Of a stretch of DNA of 64,000 nucleotides, positions 41,814-50,195 are shown piece after piece. Every line of letters begins with the position of its first letter. The stretch's first letter is position 1. Source of the DNA: CAZIAK01 sp964537035 (GTDB lineage Bacteria > Planctomycetota > B15-G4); the NCBI GenBank assembly GCA_964537035.1, contig CAZIAK010000004.1, positions 1-64,000 on the forward strand, written 5' to 3'. The notes under the pieces were generated by a model. It saw only the letters and a program-made list of their open reading frames with translations. It was not told the DNA's origin and ran no database searches. Position numbers and translations under genes: made by a program.

Positions 41814-44612
41814 TCAGCGGATCTCGTTGAGCCGGCCGGGTTGGAGTTGCAGCGGAATACGGCGGATGTCCTGGCCATCCTTGAGCAGCACAAGAGTGGC
41901 CGCATTGTCCGTCACCGAGAGCACCTCTGAGCGGCCTGACCACAGGCTCACAGCCTCTCGGGCCTGGCGGCGATCGGAACGGAAGCTCACCAGGGGCAAG
42001 GTCACTCCCTGCCCATCGAGAATCTTCATCTGGTCGGCCTCATCTGCATCGGGCAGCAGCACTCGCACATCGCAGCGGGACGGCAGCACCACTTCCATGG
42101 GCTCCGTACCCGGGGTGACGGCCAGGCGTAACGGCATGAGGCCCGGGCCGTCGACCTCCACGTAGGTGCCGTCGCGAGAGACGGTGCCCAGATCGAAAGA
42201 GCCCGTGGCGTCGGTCTCGCCCACCGAACTCGTGCGAGTGAAGGTGGTCGTGGCCACGGTGACCATGGGACGGAACAAGCCCACCGAGACGCCCTCAAGG
42301 GGCATTCCGTCGCCGGAGACGACCCGGCCACTCAATGGCGCGGTGTGGCTTGCTCCCGGCAAGACCAGGCGCACCTGATCACCGGGCACCCAGCCCGATG
42401 ACTCGGCCATGACCAGGCTTTCGGCCCGGGCGGCACGGACGGTGTAGGGACGTTGCGAAAGGCCGGGTAACGCGAAGTGCCCGTCCTCGTCAGCTCTCTC
42501 GTACCACCACACCCGCTCAGGATCGCCCAGCCCATGGCCTTGCACCGTTTCCAGTACGACCTCGCGCCGAGCCCCTGGCCGCGTGGCCCCCCCTTGCACC
42601 AGCGAGCCCAGATCAGCGTCCATTCTTGAGACGAACACCGTGGGATCGGCGACCCAGACCATGGCGTACGGCACGGGCACGCCCTCTGTGTTCACCACCT
42701 GCCCTGAGAGCTCGGTCAGGGCCGGGCCCAGGCGCAGGGTCAGCGAGTCGTTCCAGAGCGGCTGACCGGTCAGGCTGTCTGTCTCGGCGACGAGGACCGC
42801 GGGCTGGCTGCCCTTGGCCACGGCCACAAGCTGCCAGTCCTCGGCGAGAGGTGGCTTGCCGTCGAGGTCGGAGGGATCGAGCCAGATCGAGAAGGCGCCG
42901 TCGTCGTCAGAACGAACGCTCGCTAGGCCGTAGCTCACCAGGGCTGCTGCCACCGGCTGGTCCGCAGCGTCGACCACCCAGCCTGACAGGCGCAGGGCGG
43001 GGCGATCGAGGCTGATGGTCAGGGCCAGGGCGTCCTGTTCGGGCAGGGGTACCGCGGCCGTCTTGTAGCCAGTGGCCGTGACCTCAAGCTGGGCACCGGG
43101 AACCTGGGGCAACCAGGAGAACTCGAAGCGCCCGGAGGCATCGGTCTGCGCCGTGCTCTCAAGGGGCCAGGACGACTCCATCACGTCGGCCAAGCGCACG
43201 GAGAGGTCGTCGGGCAGGCGCACGGTCACTGAGGCGAGGGGCAGACCGTTGCCAGCGGCATCGACCACACGGCCACTGACCCGCAGACGTCGAGCCACCA
43301 CCACCACGGGCTCGACCCGGGAGACGGGGCCAGCCGCTTCGCCAGCGTAGACCGTGACCCACCGGGACGAGGCCGCCAGCACCTGCCCCATGGACGACAC
43401 GTCGTGAAACACGAAGCGCCCCGTGTCATCGGCGATGGCGGTGGGCGTGGCCTGACCGGACTGGCTGGCCGTGGCGCCGCCTGGGCCGCTCGCCGCCGCC
43501 TGGGCTAGAGTTCCAGGCTGTCTTTCGGGCTGACGTCCGGGCAGGCTCTCGAGCAACAGACGCAGGCCGCCCACGGAGGCTCCGGACACATCCATGACCC
43601 GGCCCGCGAGGTCACCGCTGAGCGGGACCCAGGCGAAGGCACGCTGCAGCGCCGCGGTGTCCAAGAGGTCGTCGGCCCCGGAAGCCAGGGGTGCGGCGGT
43701 GGTGGCGAGGGGTTCGGCGCCCAGGTCCGACGACAAGGGCAGCACCCCAGACCCCGTGACCACGGCGTCCTGGGCCAAGAAGCGACCATCGCTCACCGCA
43801 CCAGAGGGTTCAGGGACCAGGGTCCAGACCACGGCCAGGAGCAACAGGGTGGCACCGGCCACGACAGCGGGTAGGGGTAGGCCAAGCCAGGCGCCGTGCA
43901 GGCCAAACGTCGCAGAGGTGCCCGAGGCCTGAGCTGCGCCGCTCGCCACCGGCCCAGCGCCGGATCCGCCCCCAGACCCGACCGACACACCGCTCGCGCC
44001 GCTCCCCGAGCCCAGGCTGGCGCTACCCGCGGCGGCCCCGCCCCCGAGCAACGGGCCCAGTCCCAAGAAGCCGGACAGCCAGTCGTTGCAGTCGCCGTCG
44101 TGGTCTTCGTCGAGGCGCTGGCGCATGGCGGCCAGTCCCCGGGAGAGGCGTTTGCGCACGGCCGCCGGGCTCACACCCATGCGCTCGGCGATCTCCGGGC
44201 CGCTCAGGCCGTCGAGGTAGCGATAGAGCACGGTCGAGCGGTAGGGCTCGTCGAGGGTGAGCACCTCTTGCACCAGCTCACGGTGGATCTCGCCCCGGGA
44301 GACCACGTCGACGGTGGAGACCCGGTCGGATTCGGCTCGTGAGGCCTTGTGCTCCCGGCGGCGCCTGCGCGTCGAGCTGCGCACGGACTGACGAGCCAGG
44401 GTGCGGGTCACCGACGCCAGCCAGGCTCGCAGGGACGGTCCGCTGGTGGCCGTGTGGGGCGGACGCTCCAGGGCCGTGAGCCAGGTCTGCTGAGCCACGT
44501 CCGCGGCCACGTTGGGGTCGCGGACCAGGCTCCGGGCGAGGGACTGCACCCAGCCCATCTGGGCCAGCAGCTCTTCGGCGGCGATCGTGCGGGGTACGGA
44601 TTCCATGCTCAT
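41814..44612 (-). CDS. Membrane-tethered ECF sigma factor fused to carboxypeptidase-regulatory-like domains
   Basis: This 932-residue protein has an unusual order. Residues about 20-95 form sigma region 2 (ADVAQQTWLTALE). Residues about 115-170 form region 4 (LDEPYRSTVLYRYLDGLSGPEIAERMGVS). A Gly/Ser/Ala-rich linker (about 185-235) is followed by one TM (PLPAVVAGATLLLLAVVWTL, about 245-265). Then come at least five carboxypeptidase-regulatory-like beta-sandwich domains predicted outside the membrane, each beginning with GxVxDxxG-like turns. This places sigma and sensor in one chain, with no separate anti-sigma factor in view. The domain may be released by proteolysis or work at the membrane. 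It is divergent from a conventional ECF sigma/kinase pair and followed by the thioredoxin-TPR protein. Confidence 0.85.
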   Translation of the reverse strand: MSMESVPRTIAAEELLAQMGWVQSLARSLVRDPNVAADVAQQTWLTALERPPHTATSGPSLRAWLASVTRTLARQSVRSSTRRRRREHKASRAESDRVSTVDVVSRGEIHRELVQEVLTLDEPYRSTVLYRYLDGLSGPEIAERMGVSPAAVRKRLSRGLAAMRQRLDEDHDGDCNDWLSGFLGLGPLLGGGAAAGSASLGSGSGASGVSVGSGGGSGAGPVASGAAQASGTSATFGLHGAWLGLPLPAVVAGATLLLLAVVWTLVPEPSGAVSDGRFLAQDAVVTGSGVLPLSSDLGAEPLATTAAPLASGADDLLDTAALQRAFAWVPLSGDLAGRVMDVSGASVGGLRLLLESLPGRQPERQPGTLAQAAASGPGGATASQSGQATPTAIADDTGRFVFHDVSSMGQVLAASSRWVTVYAGEAAGPVSRVEPVVVVARRLRVSGRVVDAAGNGLPLASVTVRLPDDLSVRLADVMESSWPLESTAQTDASGRFEFSWLPQVPGAQLEVTATGYKTAAVPLPEQDALALTISLDRPALRLSGWVVDAADQPVAAALVSYGLASVRSDDDGAFSIWLDPSDLDGKPPLAEDWQLVAVAKGSQPAVLVAETDSLTGQPLWNDSLTLRLGPALTELSGQVVNTEGVPVPYAMVWVADPTVFVSRMDADLGSLVQGGATRPGARREVVLETVQGHGLGDPERVWWYERADEDGHFALPGLSQRPYTVRAARAESLVMAESSGWVPGDQVRLVLPGASHTAPLSGRVVSGDGMPLEGVSVGLFRPMVTVATTTFTRTSSVGETDATGSFDLGTVSRDGTYVEVDGPGLMPLRLAVTPGTEPMEVVLPSRCDVRVLLPDADEADQMKILDGQGVTLPLVSFRSDRRQAREAVSLWSGRSEVLSVTDNAATLVLLKDGQDIRRIPLQLQPGRLNEIR

Positions 44613-44810
44613 CCATTGAGGGCCACCGCTCCCGCCAGTGTGACACAGCCCCCCCTCATCTCGGATCCTTGGGCCTGGGACCTACCCTGGCCCTCCTCTG
44701 CGACGAGGCTGAGCCCTGTCATCAGCGCCAGATCTGCAACAATCTGGCCCAGCCGAGATTTTCCGCGAACACCAACGCACGGGACGGTGCCTAGAGAGCC
44801 AAGGACCTCC
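44613..44810. promoter_or_regulatory. Divergent region between two sigma-factor genes
   Basis: This 198-bp region separates the membrane-tethered sigma fusion (minus) from the ECF sigma/kinase operon (plus). AAGGA precedes the plus-strand start by five bases. Promoters for both units must lie here, but no box could be assigned with confidence. Confidence 0.35.
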
Positions 44811-45389
44811 ATGAATCCACCCATGCCCCCGCTTCAGCCGCCCTCGCTGCCGCCCCTTGATCGCTACCGCACCTATCTTCATCTGCTGGCCCAGGCTCAG
44901 CTGCACCCCGGGGTGCGGCGCCAGCTCGACCCCTCGGACATCGTCCAGCAGACCCTGCTCGAGGCGCACCGAGATCAAGGCCAGTTTCAGGGGCAATCGG
45001 CGGGGCAGCTGGCGGGATGGCTGCGGCGCATCCTGGCCCACAACGTGCACAACGCCCTGCGAGACCTGCGCGCGACCAAGCGCGACATCGCCCGGGAGCA
45101 GCCCCTGGCCTTCGACCGCAGCGGTCTCGATGTGGCGGCCTGGCTCGCCGCGGACCAACCCACGCCGAGCGAGATCCTCTCTGGCAGCGAGCGGCTGCTG
45201 CGCCTGTCCGACGGGCTCACGTCCCTCTCGGACGCCCAGGCCCAGGCCATCGTGCTCCGTTACTGGCAGGCCTGTTCGCTGGCCCAGATCGCCGAGCGCA
45301 TGGACCGCTCCCCCGCTGCGGTCGCCGGCCTGCTGCACCGGGGCCTGAAGCAGCTGCGGGCACTTCTCGAATCGCTGGAGACGCCATGA
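44811..45389 (+). CDS. ECF-type RNA polymerase sigma factor
   Basis: This 192-residue sigma-70-family factor has region 2 at about residues 40-100 (DPSDIVQQTLLEAHR, WLRRILAHNVHNALRDL) and region 4 at about 140-185 (LSDAQAQAIVLRYWQACSLAQIAERM). It starts MNPPMPPLQPPSLPP at ATG 44811 after AAGGA. The stop overlaps the next gene, a Ser/Thr kinase, in ATGA fashion. Pairs of ECF sigma and kinase genes are a planctomycete signature in which the kinase is thought to control the sigma factor in place of an anti-sigma. The target promoters are unknown. Confidence 0.88.
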   Translation: MNPPMPPLQPPSLPPLDRYRTYLHLLAQAQLHPGVRRQLDPSDIVQQTLLEAHRDQGQFQGQSAGQLAGWLRRILAHNVHNALRDLRATKRDIAREQPLAFDRSGLDVAAWLAADQPTPSEILSGSERLLRLSDGLTSLSDAQAQAIVLRYWQACSLAQIAERMDRSPAAVAGLLHRGLKQLRALLESLETP

Positions 45390-47458
45390 CCGTCCCCGAC
45401 ACACACACCGACGCCGCGGCTGCCGAGCCTTTCGACGAGGTGCTGGCCGACTATCTCAGCCAGCTCGACAAGGGCCTGCAGCCTGACCGCCGCGCCTTTC
45501 TCGCCGCCCACCCCGACGTGGCCGACGAGCTGGCGGGCTACTTCGAGGTGCAAGATCGCATGGTGCGCCTGGCCCACACCGACCACGGCACCCACCCCAC
45601 CTTCGGCGCAGCGGGCAGCCCCGAATCGCCCCAGCCCGACCTGGCCGGCGAGCTGCTGCCCCCCGGCTCGCTCCTGGGCCAGTACCGGCTCGAAGAGGTC
45701 ATCGGCGAAGGGGGCATGGGACGGATCTACCGCGCCACCCACCTGCACCTCGACCGGGTGCTGGCCATCAAGGTGCTGGCGCCGCGGCTGTCGAAGGACG
45801 CAGCCCTGGTGCAGCGCTTTCAGCGGGAGGCCCGGGCCCTGGCGCGACTGAGCCATCCGCACATCGTGTCCATTCACGACATGGGCAGCCAGGGCGAGGT
45901 GCACTACTTCGTGATGGAGTACGTGGAGGGTGTCAACCTGCGCCAGCTCATGGCCACGGGCGAGGTCACCCCCCAGCGGGCCCTGGCCCTGGTGGCGCGC
46001 ATCTGCGACGCCCTGCACTACGCCCATGACTGCGGCATCGTGCACCGGGACATCAAGCCCGAGAACATCCTCATCGACAAGGCGGGGCAGCCGCGAGTGG
46101 CCGACTTCGGCCTGGCCAAGGTGCTACGGGGCGACGCCGCACCGGCCAACCTCACCGGCACCAACGTCGTGCTGGGGACCTACAACTACATGGCCCCTGA
46201 GCAGAAGCGCTCGGCCAAGGTTGACCACAGGGCCGACATCTACGCGGTGGGCGTGGTGCTCTACGAGCTGCTCACGGGCAAGCTCCCCGCGGGGCACTTC
46301 CCCCCGCCGAGCCGCAGCGCGCAGGTCGACGCCACCGTGGATCAGCTGGTGCTCAAGGCCCTGCAGGCCGAGCCGGAGCAGCGCTACCAGAGTGCCCACG
46401 ATCTGGGCAGCGACATCGACTCGGCGCTCCATGGCCAGCAGCGCACGGACGCCACCCCGACCCAGCGCCTCGGCACTGCCGCGGGCACTCGCACCGGGCT
46501 GGCACAGCTCAAGGTCGTGGACGCCCGCACAGATCAGCTCATCGGCGAAATGAGCGGGGCCTGGCTGCGCATCAGCCTGAAAGACGAGACTCTCGAGCTG
46601 CGCACCTGGTCACGCCCGGAGATCGGCGTCACCACAGACGGCAAGCTGAAAAAGGTCGCGCTCTCAACGCTCGAAGGGCACACATCCTCCCGGGCAGGGT
46701 CGTCTGCTGACGGTCTGCAAGGCCTGGGCCTGAAGCTGCCCAACGATGACGCCACCGTGCACATCCCGGCCGATCTGCCCGTGCGCGTAGACGGCAAGGA
46801 GGCCGACGTGGTCGCCTCGGGCCTGCGCGCAGCTCTGCACATCGAGCCGGGGACGGGCAAGGTGAAGGTGCGCGATCATCAAGGCTGGCTGCACGTCGAC
46901 CGCCTTGAGGACGGCGCCCTGCGAGTGAGCGGCCTGCAGAGCGAGGGCTTCCACTTGAGCACCCGCTCCGGGCGCCTGGTGCTGAGCAACCTGGCCTTCC
47001 GCTCGGGGCGCGGCACCCTGCACAGCGACGACGGCGCGATCGACGTGGGCATAGACGAGGACGCCTGCGGTTTTCGCTTCGATGCCCGCACCCTGTCCGG
47101 CGCACTGAGCTGTGATCTGCTGGCCGAGCCACCGAGAGCAGGAGCGTCGTCCATGTCTGGGACCATCGGCCGCGGCGATGGCCAGCTCGACATCGACACC
47201 TACGACGGCGACATCAACATCAGCGAAGACAGCGAACTCGAGTGGGTCTTCGACGTGCGGGAGTCAGGCAAGAAGCTGGGCATCGCCGCCCTCTGGATCG
47301 GTGCTGCGTTCCTGCTCAACATGGAGACTGTGGGCTGGATCATGATCTGGTGCTGGGGCATCTGGGCAGCAGTGGAGTTCCTGTCCGTCCTGCTCCCCCA
47401 CTGGCTCGGCGCGACACGACAAGTCAGCCGACGATGGCGCAGTCGACCCGGCCAGTAA
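45386..47458 (+). CDS. Ser/Thr protein kinase with C-terminal beta-helix region and membrane segments
   Basis: This 690-residue protein starts at ATG 45386, overlapping the sigma gene by 4 bases. The kinase domain spans about residues 100-370, with Gly loop GEGGMG, ATP Lys129 (LAIKVL) and catalytic Asp222 (HRDIKPEN), followed by DFG. After a short linker, residues about 400-610 form a repetitive beta-rich region (DGAIDVGIDEDACGFRFDA) resembling DUF4097-type adhesin-like beta-helices. The C terminus has two hydrophobic segments (about 630-670). The topology with sensor-like repeats before the TMs means the repeats may be cytoplasmic. It probably phosphorylates or regulates the co-encoded sigma factor. 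Confidence 0.87.
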   Translation: MTVPDTHTDAAAAEPFDEVLADYLSQLDKGLQPDRRAFLAAHPDVADELAGYFEVQDRMVRLAHTDHGTHPTFGAAGSPESPQPDLAGELLPPGSLLGQYRLEEVIGEGGMGRIYRATHLHLDRVLAIKVLAPRLSKDAALVQRFQREARALARLSHPHIVSIHDMGSQGEVHYFVMEYVEGVNLRQLMATGEVTPQRALALVARICDALHYAHDCGIVHRDIKPENILIDKAGQPRVADFGLAKVLRGDAAPANLTGTNVVLGTYNYMAPEQKRSAKVDHRADIYAVGVVLYELLTGKLPAGHFPPPSRSAQVDATVDQLVLKALQAEPEQRYQSAHDLGSDIDSALHGQQRTDATPTQRLGTAAGTRTGLAQLKVVDARTDQLIGEMSGAWLRISLKDETLELRTWSRPEIGVTTDGKLKKVALSTLEGHTSSRAGSSADGLQGLGLKLPNDDATVHIPADLPVRVDGKEADVVASGLRAALHIEPGTGKVKVRDHQGWLHVDRLEDGALRVSGLQSEGFHLSTRSGRLVLSNLAFRSGRGTLHSDDGAIDVGIDEDACGFRFDARTLSGALSCDLLAEPPRAGASSMSGTIGRGDGQLDIDTYDGDINISEDSELEWVFDVRESGKKLGIAALWIGAAFLLNMETVGWIMIWCWGIWAAVEFLSVLLPHWLGATRQVSRRWRSRPGQ

Positions 47459-47565
47459 CCAGGGCCCGGGGCGACCCGTACGGCGACCGCCCACGGGGGC
47501 GCGAGGTGATCTGATGCTGCCAGGGCGCGAGCCCTCCTGCTCGATCCTCCCATGATCTTCGGGAC

Positions 47566-48513
47566 ATGGTCATAATGGCTCCAGCCCTCACGCTGGAGCC
47601 GCCGACCATCGCCGCAGACGAACACCTCGCCCGGGAGCCGCAGCGCCAGCGGCCCACCATCCGTCTCCCCGAACCGGGCCGTGCCCACGTAGAGGTCACC
47701 GGCTTGCAGCTGGGGACGATCGAGCCAGCGCTCGCCGCCGAGCTCCGTGAGCTGACCTACGTCCACCAGCTGATCGTCTTGCGCGGGCTCGACCCCGACG
47801 ATGTCACGGGCTACATCGACTTCGCCCGGTCGATCGGCACCATCGAGCCCTACTTCCAGTCGCACTACCACCACCCCGAGCACCCGGAGATCTTCGTCTC
47901 CACCAACGTGCCCATGGGCGGCGAGAAGGTGGGCGTGGCGGGCACGGGGCGCATGTGGCACACCGACTACTCGTTCTTCGAGCGGCCCCTGGCCTTCACC
48001 ATGGTGCGGCCCATGATCTTGCCCGCCGGTCGGCGCGAGACCTACTACATCGACATGCGCCGGGTCTACGCCGAGCTGCCCGATCACCTGCGCGAGGCCG
48101 CCGACCAGGCCCGCTGCATGAACGACGCCTGGGACTACTACAAGGTGCAGCCCTTCGACATCGACAAGGCCGTGCGCGAGCTCATCGAACAGTGGCATCG
48201 CGAGGCCCCCGGTGCGGTCCACCCCGCGGTGATCACCCACCCGTTTACCAAGCAGCCCAACCTGTTCGTCAGCCGAGGCTTCACGAAGTCCGTCGAGAAC
48301 ATGCCCCACGAACAGGGCCAGGAGCTGCTGGCCGAGCTGTTCGACTTCTGCGAGCAAGAGCGCTTCGTGCACCACCAGCAGTGGCAGGTGGGCGACATCC
48401 TGTTCTGGGACAACCGCTCGATGATTCACCACGCGTCCACGGTGGCGCAGGGTGAGCAGAGCCGCAGCTACCGCATCAGTCTATATGACGAGCTGCCGTT
48501 CGACGGGGGGTGA
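47566..48513 (+). CDS. TauD/TfdA-family Fe(II)/2-oxoglutarate oxygenase
   Basis: This 315-residue oxygenase has the triad HxD at MWHTDYSFF (His132, Asp134), a distal His in SMIHHAST, and the 2-oxoglutarate Arg in RSYRISLYD. A start at 47575 (MAPALT) is nearly as plausible as 47566; neither has a strong ribosome site. It lies 9 kb outside the beta-lactam-like cluster and just before two sulfatase-family genes, so organosulfur or general organic-acid metabolism is at least as likely as secondary metabolism. It is more TauD/TfdA-like than CarC-like. Confidence 0.82.
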   Translation: MVIMAPALTLEPPTIAADEHLAREPQRQRPTIRLPEPGRAHVEVTGLQLGTIEPALAAELRELTYVHQLIVLRGLDPDDVTGYIDFARSIGTIEPYFQSHYHHPEHPEIFVSTNVPMGGEKVGVAGTGRMWHTDYSFFERPLAFTMVRPMILPAGRRETYYIDMRRVYAELPDHLREAADQARCMNDAWDYYKVQPFDIDKAVRELIEQWHREAPGAVHPAVITHPFTKQPNLFVSRGFTKSVENMPHEQGQELLAELFDFCEQERFVHHQQWQVGDILFWDNRSMIHHASTVAQGEQSRSYRISLYDELPFDGG

Positions 48514-48768
48514 CCCACAGGGCCTTGGCATCGTGAGGAACGGGCCAGCACTGAGCTGGCCAGGCTGCAGGGTGGGCCATCGGAGCCCTCATCCTGTAGC
48601 CACGGTTCGGCCCGTGGTGGTTCCCCTGAGCCCAGCCCTCATCAAGCTCTCATGAGCCATGGGACACACTCGCTCATGGTCCATCTCCGTCCGGCGGTGT
48701 TCTCTCCAAAGACCGCCCGGCTCCCATCCGCGCTTCCGATCCGCGCTCCTCTCCCGAGTGACTCTCCC

Positions 48769-50100
48769 GTGCTGCGAACCCACATCCCCACCACCGTTGC
48801 CCTGCTTCTGTTGCTCAGCTCACCCGCCTTCGGGCAGCTCACGAAGCCTCGGATCAAGGTGCTCAAGCGCCCCACCCCTGTGGCAACCCAACCCAACATC
48901 GTGGTCATTCTGGCGGATGACTTCGGGGTCGACCTGATGAGCGCGTATGGCGAAGGGGCCGCGCCGCCGTGCACGCCGAACCTCGACGACCTCGCCGCCT
49001 CCAGCCTGCTGTTCAGGAACGCGTGGGCGAACCCATCGTGCTCGCCCACGCGCTCGGCCCTGCTCACCGGGCGCTACGGTTTTCGCACGGGCATCGGCAC
49101 TCCCGGGGGCGTCACCTTGCCGCTCAGCGAGACGTTGAGCCCGGAGCTGCTGGAGAGCGCGGGATACGCCAGCGCCTGCATCGGCAAGTGGCACCTGGGC
49201 AACGGTCCCATGCACCCGAACACCAGCGGCTTTGGCCACTACGCCGGCAGCCTCTCGGGCCAGCTGCCCGACTACGACGTGTGGACCAAGACCGTCGACG
49301 GCAACAGCAGCACGTCGACGACCTATGCCACCACGGACACCACGGACGAAGCGGCCCTGGCTCTGCTGACCCTGCCCGAGCCGTGGTTCCTGTACGTCAA
49401 CTACAACGCGCCCCACACGCCGATTCATGTCCCCGCCATGGGTCTGTGCCCGCCTGGAGGTTGCGCCACGTCGTACTGTTCGGGCGCCGGGCCCGGCATG
49501 ACACCGGCCGAACGCATCAAGGCCATGTGCGAGGCCATGGACACGGAGGTCGGTCGCCTGCTCGCAGTGCTTGACGCCGTCGACCCCGGGGCCTACGTGA
49601 TCTTCATGGGCGACAACGGCACCAGCAACCAGGGCTCCGAGCTGCCCTTCGTGGGTACGAAAGCCAAGGGCACGGTCTACGAGGGCGGCGTCAACGTGCC
49701 CTTCATCGTGCGCGGACCAGGTGTGGCCGTGACCGAGACACAGAGCCTGGTGTCGGTCACCGACCTGCACGCGACCCTGGCCGAACTGGCAGGTGTGCGG
49801 TCACAAGCCGAGGACTCGATCTCCATCGTGCCCGTGCTCAGCGACCCAGGCCTGATCACGCGCGCCACGGTCTACAGCGAGACGTTCTCGCCCAATGGGT
49901 CCGGGCCCTGGACCGACCACCGGCGGGCCGTCCGCGACGACCGCTACAAGCTCATTCGCCGCCTGGGGCAGAGCGACGAATTCTACGACCTGCTCGCCGA
50001 CCCGTTCGAGACGAACAACCTGCTGCCCGGTCTGAGCGCGAGCGAGCAGACGGCCCACGACGCCCTCGTCGCCGAACTGGTGGCACTGGGGGTCGACTAG
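48769..50100 (+). CDS. Secreted formylglycine-dependent sulfatase
   Basis: This 443-residue sulfatase has metal-binding DD in VVILADDFGVDL and the formylglycine motif CSPTRSALLTGR (Cys about residue 91), so it should be matured by a formylglycine-generating enzyme. GKWHLG is also present. I propose the GTG at 48769, because the signal peptide LRTHIPTTVALLLLLSSPAFG begins there; the open frame extends to an ATG at 48652 with no recognisable content. Planctomycetes carry many such enzymes for sulfated polysaccharides. The specific sulfate ester cannot be assigned. It is followed 95 bases later by a second sulfatase-family gene. Confidence 0.85.
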   Translation: MLRTHIPTTVALLLLLSSPAFGQLTKPRIKVLKRPTPVATQPNIVVILADDFGVDLMSAYGEGAAPPCTPNLDDLAASSLLFRNAWANPSCSPTRSALLTGRYGFRTGIGTPGGVTLPLSETLSPELLESAGYASACIGKWHLGNGPMHPNTSGFGHYAGSLSGQLPDYDVWTKTVDGNSSTSTTYATTDTTDEAALALLTLPEPWFLYVNYNAPHTPIHVPAMGLCPPGGCATSYCSGAGPGMTPAERIKAMCEAMDTEVGRLLAVLDAVDPGAYVIFMGDNGTSNQGSELPFVGTKAKGTVYEGGVNVPFIVRGPGVAVTETQSLVSVTDLHATLAELAGVRSQAEDSISIVPVLSDPGLITRATVYSETFSPNGSGPWTDHRRAVRDDRYKLIRRLGQSDEFYDLLADPFETNNLLPGLSASEQTAHDALVAELVALGVD

Positions 50101-50195
50101 ACCGCAGCGCGGCCGGACTGGATGACCCCGCGGCCAATCCCACCGCTGACCATGGGACAGGGTCGCCCCACGGAGCCCGGGCCTCCGTTGCTAAC

